Shown: positions 30,261-30,348 of the stretch, piece after piece
How positions within the stretch are numbered: position 1 is the first letter of the stretch
How the letters are laid out: every line of letters starts with the position of its first letter
Source of the DNA: a virus
Length of the DNA: 30,348 bases
Strand: one strand, 5' to 3'
IMG/VR virus record: IMGVR_UViG_3300008117_000651
Coordinates: 1-30,348 of that record
The notes under the pieces: model-generated
The model's input: only the letters and a program-made list of their open reading frames with translations
Database searches by the model: none
Told to the model about the DNA's origin: nothing
Made by a program: the position numbers and the translations under genes

Positions 30261-30348
30261 TGTCTGTCTCCTTGTCTAGGTCATCGGCTACATATACTCT
30301 GCCTGTGGCTAAGAGTTCATCATATACATCAAGCAGGTCAAGCATCGC
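30244..30348 (-). CDS. Partial small phage protein at the right edge
   Basis: The frame is open to the right edge and ends with TGA at 30244, overlapping the next gene by 17 nt. An ATG at 30345 would give 33 aa (MLDLLDVYDELLATGRVYVA and so on), but the true start may be outside the window. It is acidic and helical, and its last codons contain the SD (AAGGAGAC) of the next gene. Confidence 0.6.
   Translation of the reverse strand, partial: AMLDLLDVYDELLATGRVYVADDLDKETDNAKYE

Noticed and set aside
1-30348. tRNA genes, integrase, transposase, restriction-modification or CRISPR components
   Set aside because: I searched by eye for T-loop-like motifs, recombinase and transposase motifs and direct repeat arrays on both strands and found none that hold up; a tRNA-finding program could still reveal a divergent one.

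Overview
The window is a piece of a tailed double-stranded DNA phage genome (Caudoviricetes), either a free phage or a metagenome-assembled one. Almost every base is coding, genes touch or overlap by 1-4 nt, and there is no integrase, rRNA, tRNA or CRISPR array. Several families that I know mainly from actinobacteriophages occur together: small Lys-rich proteins between capsid and connector genes, DUF6321-like, DUF6065-like, DUF932 and DUF4192. The DNA is clearly AT-rich, which would fit a low-GC aquatic actinobacterial host. The host call is inference. No tape-measure, sheath or tube gene is visible. The late order (large internal protein, scaffold, N4-gp56-like capsid, connector, fibres, large nozzle-like protein) looks more like a short-tailed phage, though a siphovirus cannot be excluded because both window edges cut through genes.

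Layout. Positions 2-20303 are a plus-strand late module: a giant internal/ejection-type protein open at the left edge; two further virion proteins, the second apparently broken at its 3' end; scaffold; major capsid protein followed by a hairpin; a run of tiny, very basic proteins; a connector-like protein; a cassette of fibre and receptor-binding proteins with a GT-A glycosyltransferase; a 737-aa tail protein; and a membrane/lysis cluster in which the M15-like peptidase has only its C-terminal half. Positions 20304-20521 hold a plus-strand terminator, a bidirectional terminator and two matching hairpins, where the two transcription units converge.

Positions 20522-30348 are a minus-strand early/replication module, read from the right edge: small proteins, a hidden 33-aa membrane protein coupled to a secreted lytic transglycosylase, DUF4192 and DUF932 proteins, a RecB/Cas4-type nuclease, a zinc-finger protein, a DnaB-like ATPase, a Holliday-junction-resolvase-type nuclease, a DnaG primase split into CHC2 and TOPRIM genes, a DUF1599 protein, a sigma factor, zinc-ribbon proteins and a further PD-(D/E)XK candidate. 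The sigma factor probably helps switch the host polymerase to phage promoters.

The least ordinary element is the 192-nt non-coding leader at 26498-26689, upstream of the RecB/Cas4-like nuclease. It can fold into three hairpins. Two loops present anti-Shine-Dalgarno sequences. One is an exact 8-nt complement of the SD of the gene just downstream and matches the SD cassette shared by several other early genes over 8-11 nt. It is a candidate cis-acting translational switch or trans-acting phage sRNA. Other points for follow-up are the split primase with a consensus SD inside the CHC2 coding sequence, the Ala/Ser fibre repeats that keep their protein sequence while their codons are scrambled, the inserted domain in the capsid protein, and the half-length peptidase.
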